A stretch of DNA of 64,000 bases from contig JAABST010000002.1 in assembly GCA_011390275.1 (NCBI GenBank), forward strand, positions 89,213 through 153,212, in the 5' to 3' direction. The position numbers were made by a program, and so were the translations under genes. This document shows, one piece after another, positions 7,984 to 17,559 of this stretch (its first letter is position 1; the number at the start of each line of letters is the position of its first letter). The notes under the pieces are model-generated. The model was not told the DNA's origin and searched no databases. It worked only from the letters and a program-made list of their open reading frames with translations. Source of the DNA: Geitlerinema sp. S16 (GTDB lineage Bacteria > Cyanobacteriota > Cyanobacteriia > Cyanobacteriales > Geitlerinemataceae).

Positions 7984-9138
7984 CTAGCCCGCATTCAACA
8001 CCTGAGCCGCCGCCGCTATGCCTGCACCCGGTGCAACACCATCATGACCCAGCTCGATTAACGCCGCCTCGATCGCGGCGATCGCCGTCAGCACATCCCG
8101 ATCGCTCACAAAACCGAGGTGACCAATGCGGAAGATTTTGCCCTTGAGGTGATCCTGACCGCCTGCTAAGGCAATATCAAACTTTTTACTGAGCAGCGAT
8201 CGGATATCTTCCGCTTTAACGCTGACCGGAGCCACCGCCGTGATCGCCGGACTGGCGCACTCATCCGCACCAAACAGCGGTAAACCCATCGCTTTCACCG
8301 CCGCACGGGTCGCCCGCTTAAGGCGATCGTGACGCGCAAAAATCGCCTCAAGCCCTTCGTTTTGCATCATCTGCAACGCGGCATGAAGCGCAAAATAGAG
8401 GTTGATCGGCGGCGTGAACGGCGTGCTGTTTTTTGCTGCGGTTTTGCGATATTTGCCCAAATCGAGGTAAAAACGGGGCAAATTAGCCGTTGCGTAGGCT
8501 GTCCACGCTTTCTCGCTCACGGAGACAAACGCCAAACCGGGCGGGATCATATATCCCTTCTGGGAGCCGGAACCGACCACATCGATCCCCAGCTCGTCTA
8601 CCTTCAGATCGTACGCGCCCAAACTTGTGACCGCATCCACAATACTTAGCGCCGTACCGTGAGCTTTGATGTAGCCGACGATCGCCTCTAGATCATTCAG
8701 AACACCCGTTGATGTTTCGCTGTGGGTGATGACGACGGCCTTAATCGTCTTGTCGGTATCCGCTTCTAGCACCGCGCGGAACGCCTCGGGATCAAGCGGC
8801 TTGCCCCACTCGGCCTCAATCATTTCCACGTTGAGACCGTAGGCTTTCGCTACCTGCGCCCAACGATCGCCGAATTTACCATTCGAGCCGACCACCACTC
8901 GATCGCCCGCACTCAGGAAGTTGATGATCCCCGCTTCCATTGCGCCCGTGCCGCTCGCCGCCAGGGTGAGGACATCGTTTTCGGTTTGGTGGAGCCATTT
9001 TAGCGCGGCGTTCACTTCGCCGATCAGAGCGCTGAATTCGCCGGTACGGTGGCCGATCGGGTGTTTGCCGAGGGCAGTGAGAGCACGCTCAGGAACCGGG
9101 GTCGGCCCCGGAATCATCAGCATTGTTTTATCGTCCAT
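7984..9138 (-). CDS. Class V aminotransferase (alanine/serine-glyoxylate aminotransferase type)
   Basis: 384 aa, start ATG at 9138. It opens with the hallmark MLMIPGPTPVPERAL and has the fold-type I PLP features: ASGTGAMEAG (cofactor phosphate contact), SIVDAVTSLGAYDL (Asp that pairs with the pyridine nitrogen) and SGSQKGYM with the Schiff-base lysine at K194. The C-terminal part ends GHLGFVSDRDVLTAI. The family transfers amino groups from alanine or serine to glyoxylate and serves photorespiration in cyanobacteria; some homologues were historically called the soluble hydrogenase 42-kDa subunit. Length is normal. The substrate (alanine or serine) cannot be decided from sequence. Confidence 0.85.
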   Translation of the reverse strand: MDDKTMLMIPGPTPVPERALTALGKHPIGHRTGEFSALIGEVNAALKWLHQTENDVLTLAASGTGAMEAGIINFLSAGDRVVVGSNGKFGDRWAQVAKAYGLNVEMIEAEWGKPLDPEAFRAVLEADTDKTIKAVVITHSETSTGVLNDLEAIVGYIKAHGTALSIVDAVTSLGAYDLKVDELGIDVVGSGSQKGYMIPPGLAFVSVSEKAWTAYATANLPRFYLDLGKYRKTAAKNSTPFTPPINLYFALHAALQMMQNEGLEAIFARHDRLKRATRAAVKAMGLPLFGADECASPAITAVAPVSVKAEDIRSLLSKKFDIALAGGQDHLKGKIFRIGHLGFVSDRDVLTAIAAIEAALIELGHDGVAPGAGIAAAAQVLNAG

Positions 9139-9474
9139 ATTTTCTAGAGTTGGGGATGAAATGTAGGGATGGTTTCGAGAGAGTCGAAAGAATCGGGGGC
9201 GGGCTAGATGAGGGATGAATTATCCCAGACCCGGCGCGATTCGTACAAATTTGTCTGATTCGCCCCGCCGCGATCGCGCGGCTAGCCGTCGGATCTTGTT
9301 GAGTTTGATCGCAGGATCAAGAGAAAGAGACTCATCCTAAGCTGTGACCATGCTGGCAACGCAAAAATTCATAAAACTCAAGCCGTTAGAGGCTCCGGCG
9401 ATCTGCGCTTGTCTGACCATTTCGATAGCGGGTCGCGTGGTTGATGCGCGGTTGGGTATGCAGTGGACGGGCGT
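9139..9474. other. Gap without a recognisable gene
   Basis: 336 bases between the aminotransferase start and the stop of the DUF5340 gene. It must hold the aminotransferase promoter on the minus strand. I see only HIP1-like GC-rich sequence (CGATCGCGCGGCTAG near 9271) and no clear hairpin, repeat or protein-coding pattern. Confidence 0.4.
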
Positions 9475-9729
9475 TCATGAGTCGTAATGCCGATGTGGGT
9501 CTGCATTGTTATCGTTGAGCGACCATCGGTACTCAAACGGGATGCCGTGACGATCGCAATCATTTTCGAGACTTTTTTGTAAGGTCAAGGCTTTGCGCAG
9601 GGTTGCGATTAGCTGATTCACCCGTTCGTACTCGATCGTATTGGTGCGAACGGCGTGGCTCGTTTGACGTTCGAGCAGTTGCAGTAACAGTTCGTAGTGA
9701 ATATGCGACGGCAAGGGGATGGGCTGCAT
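9475..9729 (-). CDS. DUF5340-like small cyanobacterial protein
   Basis: 84 aa from ATG at 9729 (MQPIPLPSHIHYELLLQLLE); an in-frame TTG at 9765 would add 12 residues that do not look like the family. The protein is mostly helical: PSHIHYELLLQLLERQT, then VNQLIATLRKALTLQKSLE, ending in a polar His/Asn/Asp-rich tail. This matches the small DUF5340 proteins found in many cyanobacteria; no function is known. No signal peptide or membrane segment. Confidence 0.6.
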   Translation of the reverse strand: MQPIPLPSHIHYELLLQLLERQTSHAVRTNTIEYERVNQLIATLRKALTLQKSLENDCDRHGIPFEYRWSLNDNNADPHRHYDS

Positions 9730-9864
9730 GGGCAAACGAGGTATAGAAAGGCATCCGGAGGGCAATCATCAAAGGCTGCCGCCACCTCGCGATCGGGTCG
9801 GATGCATTATACCCCGTGGGACTCATGGCTATTGGGGAAAAATCCCTGGACTCGCGCGTGGGGC

Positions 9865-10767
9865 TTAGGCGCTAGCTTGTGGCTGAAATAGAGCCGCGAT
9901 CGCCGCTTGCGGGTCGGCCTGCTTGACCAAGGATTCCCCAATTAAGACGGCATTGGCTCCGGCAGTGACGACGCGATCGAGGTCGGTGGGAGTATGTAAG
10001 CCGGATTCGCTGACGAGGGTGATATTTTTCGCCGTGAGGGCGTCGCGCCGCGCCGCGATCAGATTTTCGCTTGTGGCGAGATCCACGGAGAAGTCTTCGA
10101 GATTGCGGTTGTTAATGCCGATGAGTTCAACGCCGTCGATCGCCAAGACGCGATCGAGTTCTTCGAGGGTATGCACTTCGATCAGTGCGGCCATGCCGAG
10201 GGTGCGGGCAATTTTTAGAAAGTAGGACAGATCGCGATCTTGCAAAATCGCCGCGATCAGCAAAACGGCGTCGGCTCCGTGGGCGCGAGCTTTATAGATT
10301 TGATAGGGGTAAATGACGAAATCTTTGCACAGGAGCGGCAGATCGACCGTGGCGCGAACGCGATCGAGAATCTCGAAACTACCCTGAAAAAATTTCGCAT
10401 CGGTTAACACCGAAATACAGCTCGCGCCGCCCTGAGCATAGGCCGTCGCGATCGTCTCGGGGTCGAAATTCTCACAAATCACGCCTTTGCTGGGCGATGC
10501 TTTTTTGACCTCGGCGATCAGCGCGGGCTGGGTTTTCCCCGATCGTAGCGCCCCGACAAAATCCAACGCCGCCGGTTTGTCCTGCACCGCACGACGCAGA
10601 TCGATCAGCGTCCGCACCGATCGCCAGCGCTCGACCTCGACCTCCTTATGCCAGACAATTTCTTCGAGGATATGCTGCGGATCGGCTCCGGGAATCGGAA
10701 CCTTATAACTACAGGTATCGGCTTGAACACTGGGGTTCGGATGGCGGCGGCGAATTTGCAGAGTCAT
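9865..10767 (-). CDS. trpC: Indole-3-glycerol-phosphate synthase
   Basis: 300 aa. It closes the indole ring in tryptophan synthesis, converting carboxyphenylaminodeoxyribulose phosphate to indole-3-glycerol phosphate. All TIM-barrel signatures are present: [14 protein letters not shown] (catalytic Lys), [13 protein letters not shown] (catalytic Lys), [19 protein letters not shown] (Glu), [10 protein letters not shown] and LVSESG with the phosphate-binding [11 protein letters not shown] near the C-terminus. The roughly 35-residue N-terminal extension ([13 protein letters not shown]...) is common in cyanobacterial TrpC. It stands alone rather than in a trp operon, which is usual in cyanobacteria. 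Confidence 0.95.
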   Translation of the reverse strand: MTLQIRRRHPNPSVQADTCSYKVPIPGADPQHILEEIVWHKEVEVERWRSVRTLIDLRRAVQDKPAALDFVGALRSGKTQPALIAEVKKASPSKGVICENFDPETIATAYAQGGASCISVLTDAKFFQGSFEILDRVRATVDLPLLCKDFVIYPYQIYKARAHGADAVLLIAAILQDRDLSYFLKIARTLGMAALIEVHTLEELDRVLAIDGVELIGINNRNLEDFSVDLATSENLIAARRDALTAKNITLVSESGLHTPTDLDRVVTAGANAVLIGESLVKQADPQAAIAALFQPQASA

Positions 10768-10987
10768 CAGGCGTTGGCAAACAAAAAATCAGGCTCGTGA
10801 CGGGCTGTCGCGCGATTTCTCGATGGCAGCTTTGACAGCTTGGCGATCGGAAAAATCGGCGATGTTCGTTCAGCGAGCGGATTTAATTTTAGCGCTTTGA
10901 CGATCGTAGTCCGTCTGAGGTGGTTGATTTGCTCAGAGATTCGCCAGGGATTAGCTCGGGATCAGCGATTCTTTCCGGGCAATACTC

Positions 10988-12610
10988 CTAATCCGATCGC
11001 GCCCATCCCGGCTGCTGATGTTGAAAGAGGCTGAGATCGACCCAACGACTACCGGACTGCGGCGCAAGGGCAATCAGAGGCGTCGGATGACCCGTTAAGG
11101 TTTCCTCCGGCTTGCCAGTCGCTAAATCCCAGACCTTGATCGTGCGCTCCGTACTCGCGCTCGCGATGTACTTCCCCTCTGGATCAAGCGTTAATGCCTG
11201 CACGACGCCCGCATGAGCCGCAATCTCGCGCCGCAGACTGCCATCGGTTAGATCCCAGATTTGAATCTGACCTGATTGAGTTCCACTGATCAGAAAGCGT
11301 CCATCATCATCGATCACCAGCGAAATGGTCACATCTCCGACGGGTTTGAGATCGAAGCGTAAATCACCAGATGGTAAGTCCCAAACTTTGAGGGAGCGAT
11401 CGGTCGCGCTTGAAACGAGTAACGTTTCATCCTTGGACATAATCAGGGCTTTCACCGAGGTGCGATGGGCTTGCAGTCGGTGGCAGGTTTCCCCAGTGCG
11501 GATATCCCAAACCGAAATCGATCCATCATCACAGCCGCTGACGGCAAAATGACTGCTCGGGGAGAGCGTGACCGCACTAATGCCGCTCGGGTGGCCGATG
11601 AGATGACGCGAGAGAACAGCACTCCCGGACTGGGATAGCTTGAGCTGCTTTTCGGCGGTATCGGAGCTGAGGGGATGGCTGCCCGAGAAGGCTGAACTTG
11701 GGACGATCGAGCGGACTTGACCGGCCAAGGAGGCGATTAGTTCGGTATTATCCGTCGTCCAGATTCGTAGGCTGCCGTCATAGCTGCTGCTGGCGATCGT
11801 ACGACCATCGGCTCCGATCGCAAACGGATACACATAGTTGGAGGCGGTTGTTAAGGTTTGGAACCAGTTTGTGCGTGGCTGATTGTTGTAGGCTCTGTGC
11901 GCCAAAACGTCGAGGTAGCAGGGGAGACCGCCCATGTAGAGCAGGTCATGGATACCGATCACGCCGCGATCGCGACCGTTGACCGCATCACCCGGTAAAA
12001 ACCCTGCAAGCACGACGTGGTAACGATTGCACACCTCCGTAATCGATTCGCGAATCCAGAGGCATACGACCAGATCGATCTCGTCGCTCTCTGGGTCATA
12101 AGACCAGGCTAAATCCTCGATCGGTTGATCATCTTCTAGCCACAGCACTCGCAAACGCAACGGCTGTAACCGCAGATCAGAGATAAAATTCGCCTCGTCA
12201 TCCCCCTGATTTTGTTCATGAACGGCGGCGAGGTTAATGTCAAACAGACCGAGGCGATCGAGTTCGAGGTAGTCCACCCTTTGCTTAACGCGAACACACC
12301 CACCGATCGCCGTTGACAGCGTGAGCTGAAGGAGCTGTTCACGCAGATACGATCGAAACAATTCGCGAACGGAGAGCGATGGATCGGATTCGAGGATGAG
12401 GTTGCGGCTCGACGCTCGTAGCGTACTCGCCGTCGCGCTACCAAAGGTTAATTGCTCTAGCTGCGTCGGCTGAACCGGTGCTTCCGGCATAAACGCGGCC
12501 TCTAATAGCCCTGTCCATCCAGCGTCCGGTGTCCCCCTCTCGCCTAGGACACGGGTTAAGCGGGTGATGAAGCTAGTCTGTTGCGATCGTAGCGGGCTCG
12601 TCCAATCCAT
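10988..12610 (-). CDS. WD40-repeat protein with an unknown N-terminal domain
   Basis: 540 aa, start ATG at 12610. Residues about 1-260 form a domain I do not recognise; it includes LLYMGGLPCYLDVLAHRAYN. From about residue 265 there are five clear WD40 repeats, each with the strand pattern ending in W-D or W-T (SYDGSLRIWTTDN, CDDGSISVWDIRTGE, ATDRSLKVWDLPSGD, TQSGQIQIWDLTDGS, STERTIKVWDLATGK), with a less regular insertion between the first and second; these would make most of a beta-propeller for protein binding. No signal peptide, kinase, NTPase or protease motif is visible, so it is probably a cytoplasmic scaffold. Long WD40 proteins are common in cyanobacteria, where partners are mostly unknown. 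Confidence 0.75.
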   Translation of the reverse strand: MDWTSPLRSQQTSFITRLTRVLGERGTPDAGWTGLLEAAFMPEAPVQPTQLEQLTFGSATASTLRASSRNLILESDPSLSVRELFRSYLREQLLQLTLSTAIGGCVRVKQRVDYLELDRLGLFDINLAAVHEQNQGDDEANFISDLRLQPLRLRVLWLEDDQPIEDLAWSYDPESDEIDLVVCLWIRESITEVCNRYHVVLAGFLPGDAVNGRDRGVIGIHDLLYMGGLPCYLDVLAHRAYNNQPRTNWFQTLTTASNYVYPFAIGADGRTIASSSYDGSLRIWTTDNTELIASLAGQVRSIVPSSAFSGSHPLSSDTAEKQLKLSQSGSAVLSRHLIGHPSGISAVTLSPSSHFAVSGCDDGSISVWDIRTGETCHRLQAHRTSVKALIMSKDETLLVSSATDRSLKVWDLPSGDLRFDLKPVGDVTISLVIDDDGRFLISGTQSGQIQIWDLTDGSLRREIAAHAGVVQALTLDPEGKYIASASTERTIKVWDLATGKPEETLTGHPTPLIALAPQSGSRWVDLSLFQHQQPGWARSD

Positions 12611-12842
12611 GCGAAAGGGGGAATAATTTTTCTAAGATTTTATCGAGATTCGTTCTCAGGTCGGCTAACCCAAAAATCAGAGGGTGGTGATTCTTCAGGG
12701 GCCTCGATGGCCGTGTTTGTTCTCTACACAATACAGTTGACCACAACCGGAAATGAACTTTATGGCTCTAGACGCCTCTGAAAAGTATGCCGAACAAAGT
12801 AGAAATACTTACGTAGCGTGGCTTAAATACGAGTCTGGCAAA

Positions 12843-13012
12843 GATGACACGACTCAGTAGCATCCCTCTGAGTTAGCGGAACGCTAGTGTCATCAATTAA
12901 TCGTAGAACCCTTGTCGGACAAGCTGTTGAGTGCCCGATCCAATAAAAAAGCTAGGGGTTGAAATCCTGACTGGGTAAGCGCTAGAAATTTAATTGATGA
13001 CAGCCCCTAGCT
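12843..13012. repeat. Nested inverted repeats, possible insertion-element remnant
   Basis: In the 640-base gap between the WD40 gene and the DUF3352 gene, three pairs of inverted repeats are nested: GATGACAC (12843-12850) with GTGTCATC (12888-12895); TGTCATCAATTAA (12888-12900) with TTAATTGATGACA (12990-13002); AGCTAGGGG (12950-12958) with CCCCTAGCT (13004-13012). GATGACA thus occurs three times, twice direct and once inverted, as the ends of a small mobile element would. There is no transposase in between. The rest of the gap (12611-12842, 13013-13253) shows nothing else. Confidence 0.5.
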
Positions 13013-13253
13013 CCTTGCGCAATGTTGACTCCAAACTGTGAGCGTCACGATGGGACGGCGAGATAAAAAAAACGGATCGGAAGCGATCGAAATGACGAGA
13101 TTTCGACATGTTCGACATGATGAAATAATGATAGACACGCCTCGAACTCGTCTAGTCGCGATCATCGGGCAAGAATCATCGGGCGCGACCTCCTAATGCT
13201 GCCCGTTACGGCGCACAGCATTGTCAACGATTCGTCAAAGATTCGAGATATTC

Positions 13254-14993
13254 ATGGCATCTGAGAATTCAATGAATTCCACCTATCCCGGCGTTAAATC
13301 CCCTCTGTCGATTGTTTTGGCGATTATCCTCGCCCTGACAACTCTGTGGAGTGTCTACTGGTTTACAACCCAAAGCGCGATCTCGCTGCTGAATGGAGCC
13401 GATCGCCAAGCGCCTGAAGCAGCGGTGCTGGTTCCCAAGGATGCGCCGCTGATGGTGTCGCTCTTGACGGAGCCTGATCGGCTGCAAAAGTTGCGCGTAT
13501 TACGCACGGGATTACGTCGGCGATCGCAGGTACGGGATGAATTCAGCGCGATCGAGCAAAGCCTGCTGGCCGATACGGAACTCACCTACGAACGCGACAT
13601 TCAGCCCTGGCTGGGCGACGAGGTGACGATCGCGATCACGGCGATTGATCGCGATCGTAATCCGAACAACGGCAACCAGCCCGGATATCTCGTAGCTCTG
13701 AGTATCGACGACGCTGAACGCAGCCGCGAATTTCTCGATGCCTACTGGCTCAATAAAGCCGTCTCCGGTCGTGAGATTCAAGCCGAAGAGTACAACGGCG
13801 TTCAGACGATTTACAGCAAACGCACCTATCGCCCCAAAGAACTCACACCGCGCGATTTTAACCCCTTCGCCAAAGCCAACGCCGGGGAATGGGCGAGCGC
13901 GATCGTCGGCAGTCGCTTCGTCTTGTTCGCCAACGATCCCGAGGTGTTACGCCAAGCGATTCATAACGTCCAAGTTCCCGAACTCAACCTGAAGAGCAGC
14001 GAAGCCTATCAAACCGCGTTAACCGAACTGACCGATCGCCGTATTGGTCTCGTTGTCGCCAACCTGGCCGCTCTCGATAACGATGACCTAACCACAGCCT
14101 CCAATCTGCCCCGCACCGTCGCCGCCGCGATCGCCCTCGATCGGCACGGCCTCATTTTCGATACGCTCTGGAACGACGCCGCCGATCGCCCCGACACCGC
14201 TCCCGCACTGATGATGCCCCCCCGAGCCTTGAGCTACATCCCCCAAGATGCCGCGATCGCCCTCACCGGAACCGATCTAACTCAACGCTGGTCACACATC
14301 CAGGCTATCCTCTCCGACGGCGGCTCCCTGACCCAGGCTATCCGTCAAGCGGTAACAAATACGGAAAGCAATTGGGGAATTTCCCTCAGTGACAACATTT
14401 TTAACTGGACTCAGGGCGAATTTGCGCTGGGATTGCTACCGGGAGAGGCGGGTAAACCAGCGGATTGGGTGTTCGTGACCCAGACGACCGCTGAGGCTGA
14501 AGCGGCGATCGCCCAACTGGATCAGCTTGCCTCTGAACAGGGTTACACCGCCGGTGCGTTCAGTCTGCGCGATCAGGGTCGGGTTTTTGCCTGGACGAAG
14601 CTTAAGCCAACGATGAACGTGGCGAATAGTGGGCCGCGTCTACGCTTGGAGCCGGATGTCTTGGGTGTGCGTGGTTCGTTGGAAGGTTACGAAATTGTGG
14701 CCAGTTCGATCACGGCGATCGATGCGGCGTTTTCTGCGCCGTTTGATGGCAGCGTGCGCCAACAGGAGGGCTTCGCGATCGGCCGATCGCTGCTGGGCGA
14801 GGTGAATGATGGTTATCTCTATCTCGACTGGGAAACGGGCAAAGCGACGCTGGAACGACAGTTTCCGGTGTTGCGTTTGGCAGAGTTGTTCGGGCGTCCG
14901 CTGTTCGATCGGCTGCAATCGGTGGCGACGAGTACCTACGGTCGCGAGGGGAATATTAACCGCGCTCAGGCGATCGTGCAGTTTAAGGCGTAG
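13254..14993 (+). CDS. DUF3352 domain protein, membrane-anchored
   Basis: 579 aa from ATG 13254 (MASENSMNSTYPG); a TTG at 13221 in frame and an ATG at 13272 are alternatives. One membrane segment near residues 18-40 (SIVLAIILALTTLWSVYWF) is followed by a long extracytoplasmic part that begins VLVPKDAPLMVSLLTEPDRL, the typical opening of DUF3352 proteins, which describe a protein of two similar alpha/beta halves. Further family-like stretches are DIQPWLGDEVTIAI, YLVALSIDDAERSREFL and, in the second half, ALSYIPQDAAIALTGTDL. Function is unknown; homologues occur widely in cyanobacteria. No operon partner: 600 bases without genes follow. Confidence 0.75.
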   Translation: MASENSMNSTYPGVKSPLSIVLAIILALTTLWSVYWFTTQSAISLLNGADRQAPEAAVLVPKDAPLMVSLLTEPDRLQKLRVLRTGLRRRSQVRDEFSAIEQSLLADTELTYERDIQPWLGDEVTIAITAIDRDRNPNNGNQPGYLVALSIDDAERSREFLDAYWLNKAVSGREIQAEEYNGVQTIYSKRTYRPKELTPRDFNPFAKANAGEWASAIVGSRFVLFANDPEVLRQAIHNVQVPELNLKSSEAYQTALTELTDRRIGLVVANLAALDNDDLTTASNLPRTVAAAIALDRHGLIFDTLWNDAADRPDTAPALMMPPRALSYIPQDAAIALTGTDLTQRWSHIQAILSDGGSLTQAIRQAVTNTESNWGISLSDNIFNWTQGEFALGLLPGEAGKPADWVFVTQTTAEAEAAIAQLDQLASEQGYTAGAFSLRDQGRVFAWTKLKPTMNVANSGPRLRLEPDVLGVRGSLEGYEIVASSITAIDAAFSAPFDGSVRQQEGFAIGRSLLGEVNDGYLYLDWETGKATLERQFPVLRLAELFGRPLFDRLQSVATSTYGREGNINRAQAIVQFKA

Positions 14994-15593
14994 TGAGATG
15001 GCATCACGAATATGGCGATCGTTGTGATTGACGATCGTTGGCAATGTTTAGAGCCACATCGAGATCAAGCGCACGTAGATTTGCGATCGTTCCATGCGAA
15101 TTCATGCACAAACGTTATAGAAGCTGACGATATGAACTGTGCTTGGGGACACATTTTTAATTGTGTATACGCAAAATTTAAACCTAAAAATATTATTTTT
15201 TACGTGTTAATACTGAATTTATTTCGTGTTTTCCATTCGCGAGCCAGACGTATTTGTACTGATTCTCTCGAAAATTGTTCCTTTCGGATTGATGTTGGCT
15301 CGTGTGGAATACGTAAGGTTTTACGGATTAACACGGCGAAGACTTCGCGTTAATCCGTAAAACCTTCTCTAAGCAAGGAGTCTACGGATTGAGTGTATCT
15401 ATGTGGTCATGGATCAACCGTGTTTTGATTTGACTCCGTACAGGCATTTTTGCTTTACAAACTCTTGACGGTCAAGCTCAGGAAACGGACATATTCTGAT
15501 GGTGTAAGAACCTTGTCGGCGGCAGGATATTTGCTGAGCGGAGGTTTGTAGGGGGTATCTTCCCTGAATCCATCTCAATTAACAGGCCACATT
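14994..15593. other. 600-base gap containing a long perfect hairpin
   Basis: AAGGTTTTACGGATTAAC (15315-15332) is repeated perfectly in inverted orientation at 15349-15366. The 16-base loop holds a smaller stem GCGAA/TTCGC. The gap is AT-rich from 15120 on. The hairpin lacks a T-run, so it looks more like a mobile palindromic repeat or a structured RNA than a simple terminator. The PEP-CTERM gene promoter should lie downstream of it; I cannot place it with confidence. Confidence 0.55.
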
Positions 15594-16466
15594 ATGAAGA
15601 CCTATAACCTCAGTGCAATTTTCGGAGCCGCAGCCCTAACGATCGCTGCCGTTAGTCCTGCCCAAGCCGTCCCCACCTGGCAATACGCTTTTGACCTGTT
15701 TAACGATGGTTATACCGGTGCTAGTTTTGGTGCGAGCAGCTCCTTTGAGTTTTATGGCATGGCCGTTGCGGAAGATGAAAACTCAATTTTCCTGGCGCTA
15801 AACTCGAATCTCAAAATTGATGGTTACAGCCTAGAGTCAGCCAGTGGTAAGGTTGTTGACTGGGGCGATATCTTCCTGAATTTCTCCGGCAAAGACTACG
15901 ACACCGCGATCGCCGATGGTGACATGTTCGGGATTCACTTCACGGGTGAGAGCGATTCGGGCGTGCAAGAGAATGGTCTGTATAAGGTGAAGACATCGGC
16001 TAATGTGGCTGGTGAAAACGTTGGATTTGACACACTGCAAGAACATACCACCCATAACAACTACAATCGTCAAGGCGTCGGCAATGTTGACCATGCGGAC
16101 TACTTCAACGCCGATGCTAGCCTCAAAAATGTCATCCTTGACGGCACAAAAATTGGTGATATTGCGTTTCTAGACGAAAGCCAACTGTCGGCTAAGGGGC
16201 TAAACTTTTTCGCCCAGAATGCAGGATCGGTGGGAACTCAAACCTTCGGTTTCTCATTCTCAAAGGCTGACCTACCCGGTGGCTTGAGCGGTAACATGAT
16301 CGCGACGATCTTTGCGGAATGCAACAATGACGGTATCGGTATCGTGGCTAAAGTTGATCCGTCCACTCCTGAAACACCGATCGAAGATGTGCCGGAACCG
16401 GCTTCGGTTTTGGGTCTGATCACGATCGCCAGCAGCGCCTTCGGCCTGCGTCGCCGCCGCGCTTAA
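15594..16466 (+). CDS. PEP-CTERM surface protein (exosortase-dependent)
   Basis: 290 aa. The N-terminus is a clear signal peptide (MKTYNLSAIFGAAALTIAA, cleavage after AQA near residue 25). The C-terminus is a PEP-CTERM sorting signal: VPEPASV, a hydrophobic stretch LGLITIASSAFGL and the basic end RRRRA. Such proteins are cut and anchored or released at the cell surface by an exosortase; no exosortase gene is in this window. The 230-residue middle part (beta-rich, with repeated Asp/Asn/Gly) resembles cyanobacterial exosortase-dependent surface proteins of the XDD type, a guess from composition and layout. The gene is monocistronic, with a strong terminator after it. Confidence 0.85.
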   Translation: MKTYNLSAIFGAAALTIAAVSPAQAVPTWQYAFDLFNDGYTGASFGASSSFEFYGMAVAEDENSIFLALNSNLKIDGYSLESASGKVVDWGDIFLNFSGKDYDTAIADGDMFGIHFTGESDSGVQENGLYKVKTSANVAGENVGFDTLQEHTTHNNYNRQGVGNVDHADYFNADASLKNVILDGTKIGDIAFLDESQLSAKGLNFFAQNAGSVGTQTFGFSFSKADLPGGLSGNMIATIFAECNNDGIGIVAKVDPSTPETPIEDVPEPASVLGLITIASSAFGLRRRRA

Positions 16467-16534
16467 TTTTCCGCGCCGACACCTCTGGGTCGGTGTCACG
16501 ATCGCGCAACACTCTTAACTTCATGATTTAGCCT

Positions 16535-16572
16535 GTGGCAGAGATAATCGCCGAATCTCTGCCACTTTTTTT
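16535..16572 (+). terminator. Strong rho-independent terminator
   Basis: An 11-bp perfect stem, GTGGCAGAGAT (16535-16545) with ATCTCTGCCAC (16555-16565), is followed at once by seven T. It ends the PEP-CTERM transcript about 70 bases after its stop. Confidence 0.85.
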
Positions 16573-16588
16573 GTGTTTTATCCGTAGT

Positions 16589-17299
16589 TTAACGAGCGCT
16601 AACGGCGTACTCCTTCGCTGTCACCGCCCGATCGCCCAGATGCCCCGTTTTCACATAAATCAAACAGCCCGCCTCGCTAAACGGCGTATGCACACTCCCC
16701 GGCGGATTGCGTAGCCACGTCCCCGCCGGATAATCCCCCAGCTCATCGGAAAACTTCCCCTCCAGCACAAAAATCTCCTCCCCGTCCGGATGACCATGAC
16801 GCTGAAACCGCGTCTCCGGTTGCCAGCGCACCAGTGCCACGTTTTCTGTCCCGAACTGATGCAGCGGCAACACCGACAAGCCCGCCACCAGCCCCGGCAC
16901 AAACTGCGCCGATCGCGTCTCGATCGCCACCCGCGTTCGATCGTCCGGCCACATCTGCCGTAACTTCACCCAAATCGTACAGCCCGACTCGCTATAGGGC
17001 GCGTGGCTCGATCCCACCGGATTTCGTACATAACTCCCCGCCGGATAATCGCCATGCTCATCGGAAAACGTCCCGTCTAGCACGAAAAATTCTTCGCCAC
17101 CGCCGTGGGTGTGGGCATCAAAACGGCTCCCTGGAGCGTAGCGGACGATCGAGGTGGCGCGGGCGACTTCAGCGCCGTCGCGATCGAGCATCCGGCGATC
17201 GACACCGGGCAGCGGTGAAGCGATCCAGTCCAGATCGTCGCAGTGAACAACGGCACGCTGGGAGAGGTCAGCGTGAATTTTCAAGGTGTCGGGATACAT
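16589..17299 (-). CDS. Double-cupin protein (ChrR-like cupin)
   Basis: 236 aa, start ATG at 17299. Two similar cupin halves: the first (about residues 30-120) has the metal-ligand motif HTHGGGEEFFVLDG and a later His in GSSHAPYS; the second (about 135-225) has HGHPDGEEIFVLEG and GSVHTPFS. Each half also has FSDExGDYPAG and RNPxGS, the form seen in ChrR-type cupins. In ChrR itself this domain is fused to an anti-sigma domain and binds zinc; here no anti-sigma part exists, so the protein may be a small metal-binding or oxygenase-like enzyme. It is divergent from the ATP-grasp gene across 260 bases. Confidence 0.75.
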   Translation of the reverse strand: MYPDTLKIHADLSQRAVVHCDDLDWIASPLPGVDRRMLDRDGAEVARATSIVRYAPGSRFDAHTHGGGEEFFVLDGTFSDEHGDYPAGSYVRNPVGSSHAPYSESGCTIWVKLRQMWPDDRTRVAIETRSAQFVPGLVAGLSVLPLHQFGTENVALVRWQPETRFQRHGHPDGEEIFVLEGKFSDELGDYPAGTWLRNPPGSVHTPFSEAGCLIYVKTGHLGDRAVTAKEYAVSAR

Positions 17300-17365
17300 G
17301 GATGTCAGGATTAGGTCTGAAAAGGTGTGTTTAATGCAATCGTGACACGAAAAAATCGGCCTTGC

Positions 17366-17387
17366 GGTCGGTCTTCTGGTCGGTCTT
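17366..17387. repeat. Tandem 12-base repeat in a divergent promoter region
   Basis: GGTCGGTCTT occurs at 17366-17375 and 17378-17387, spaced 12 bases apart, between the divergent cupin and ATP-grasp genes. A direct repeat with about one helical turn of spacing could be a regulator site; no known factor is recognised. Confidence 0.3.
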
Positions 17388-17559
17388 TGTACGATATGCG
17401 TAAAGAGAGATTACGCGGGCTACGGTTCGATCGCGGACGATCCAACCGCTTGCTAGGATCGCCTTAGATTGACGATTCGATCTACGATTCGATTAACGTG
17501 CGATTTGACCTGATTGCTACCTGACCCGCCCCGCCCCGTACGCCCAACGTACAACCCCG

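Noticed and set aside
12950..13020. A tRNA-like look near GGGTTGAAATCC
   Set aside because: No cloverleaf with proper acceptor and anticodon stems could be drawn.
15012..15353. A 113-codon open frame on the plus strand in the gap before the PEP-CTERM gene
   Set aside because: No family resemblance, mixed composition, and its end runs into the perfect hairpin; likely chance.
15448..15475. A second HLR1-like site (CTTTACAAACTCTTGACGG) before the PEP-CTERM gene
   Set aside because: Only the first half matches the consensus; the second half lacks TTACA.
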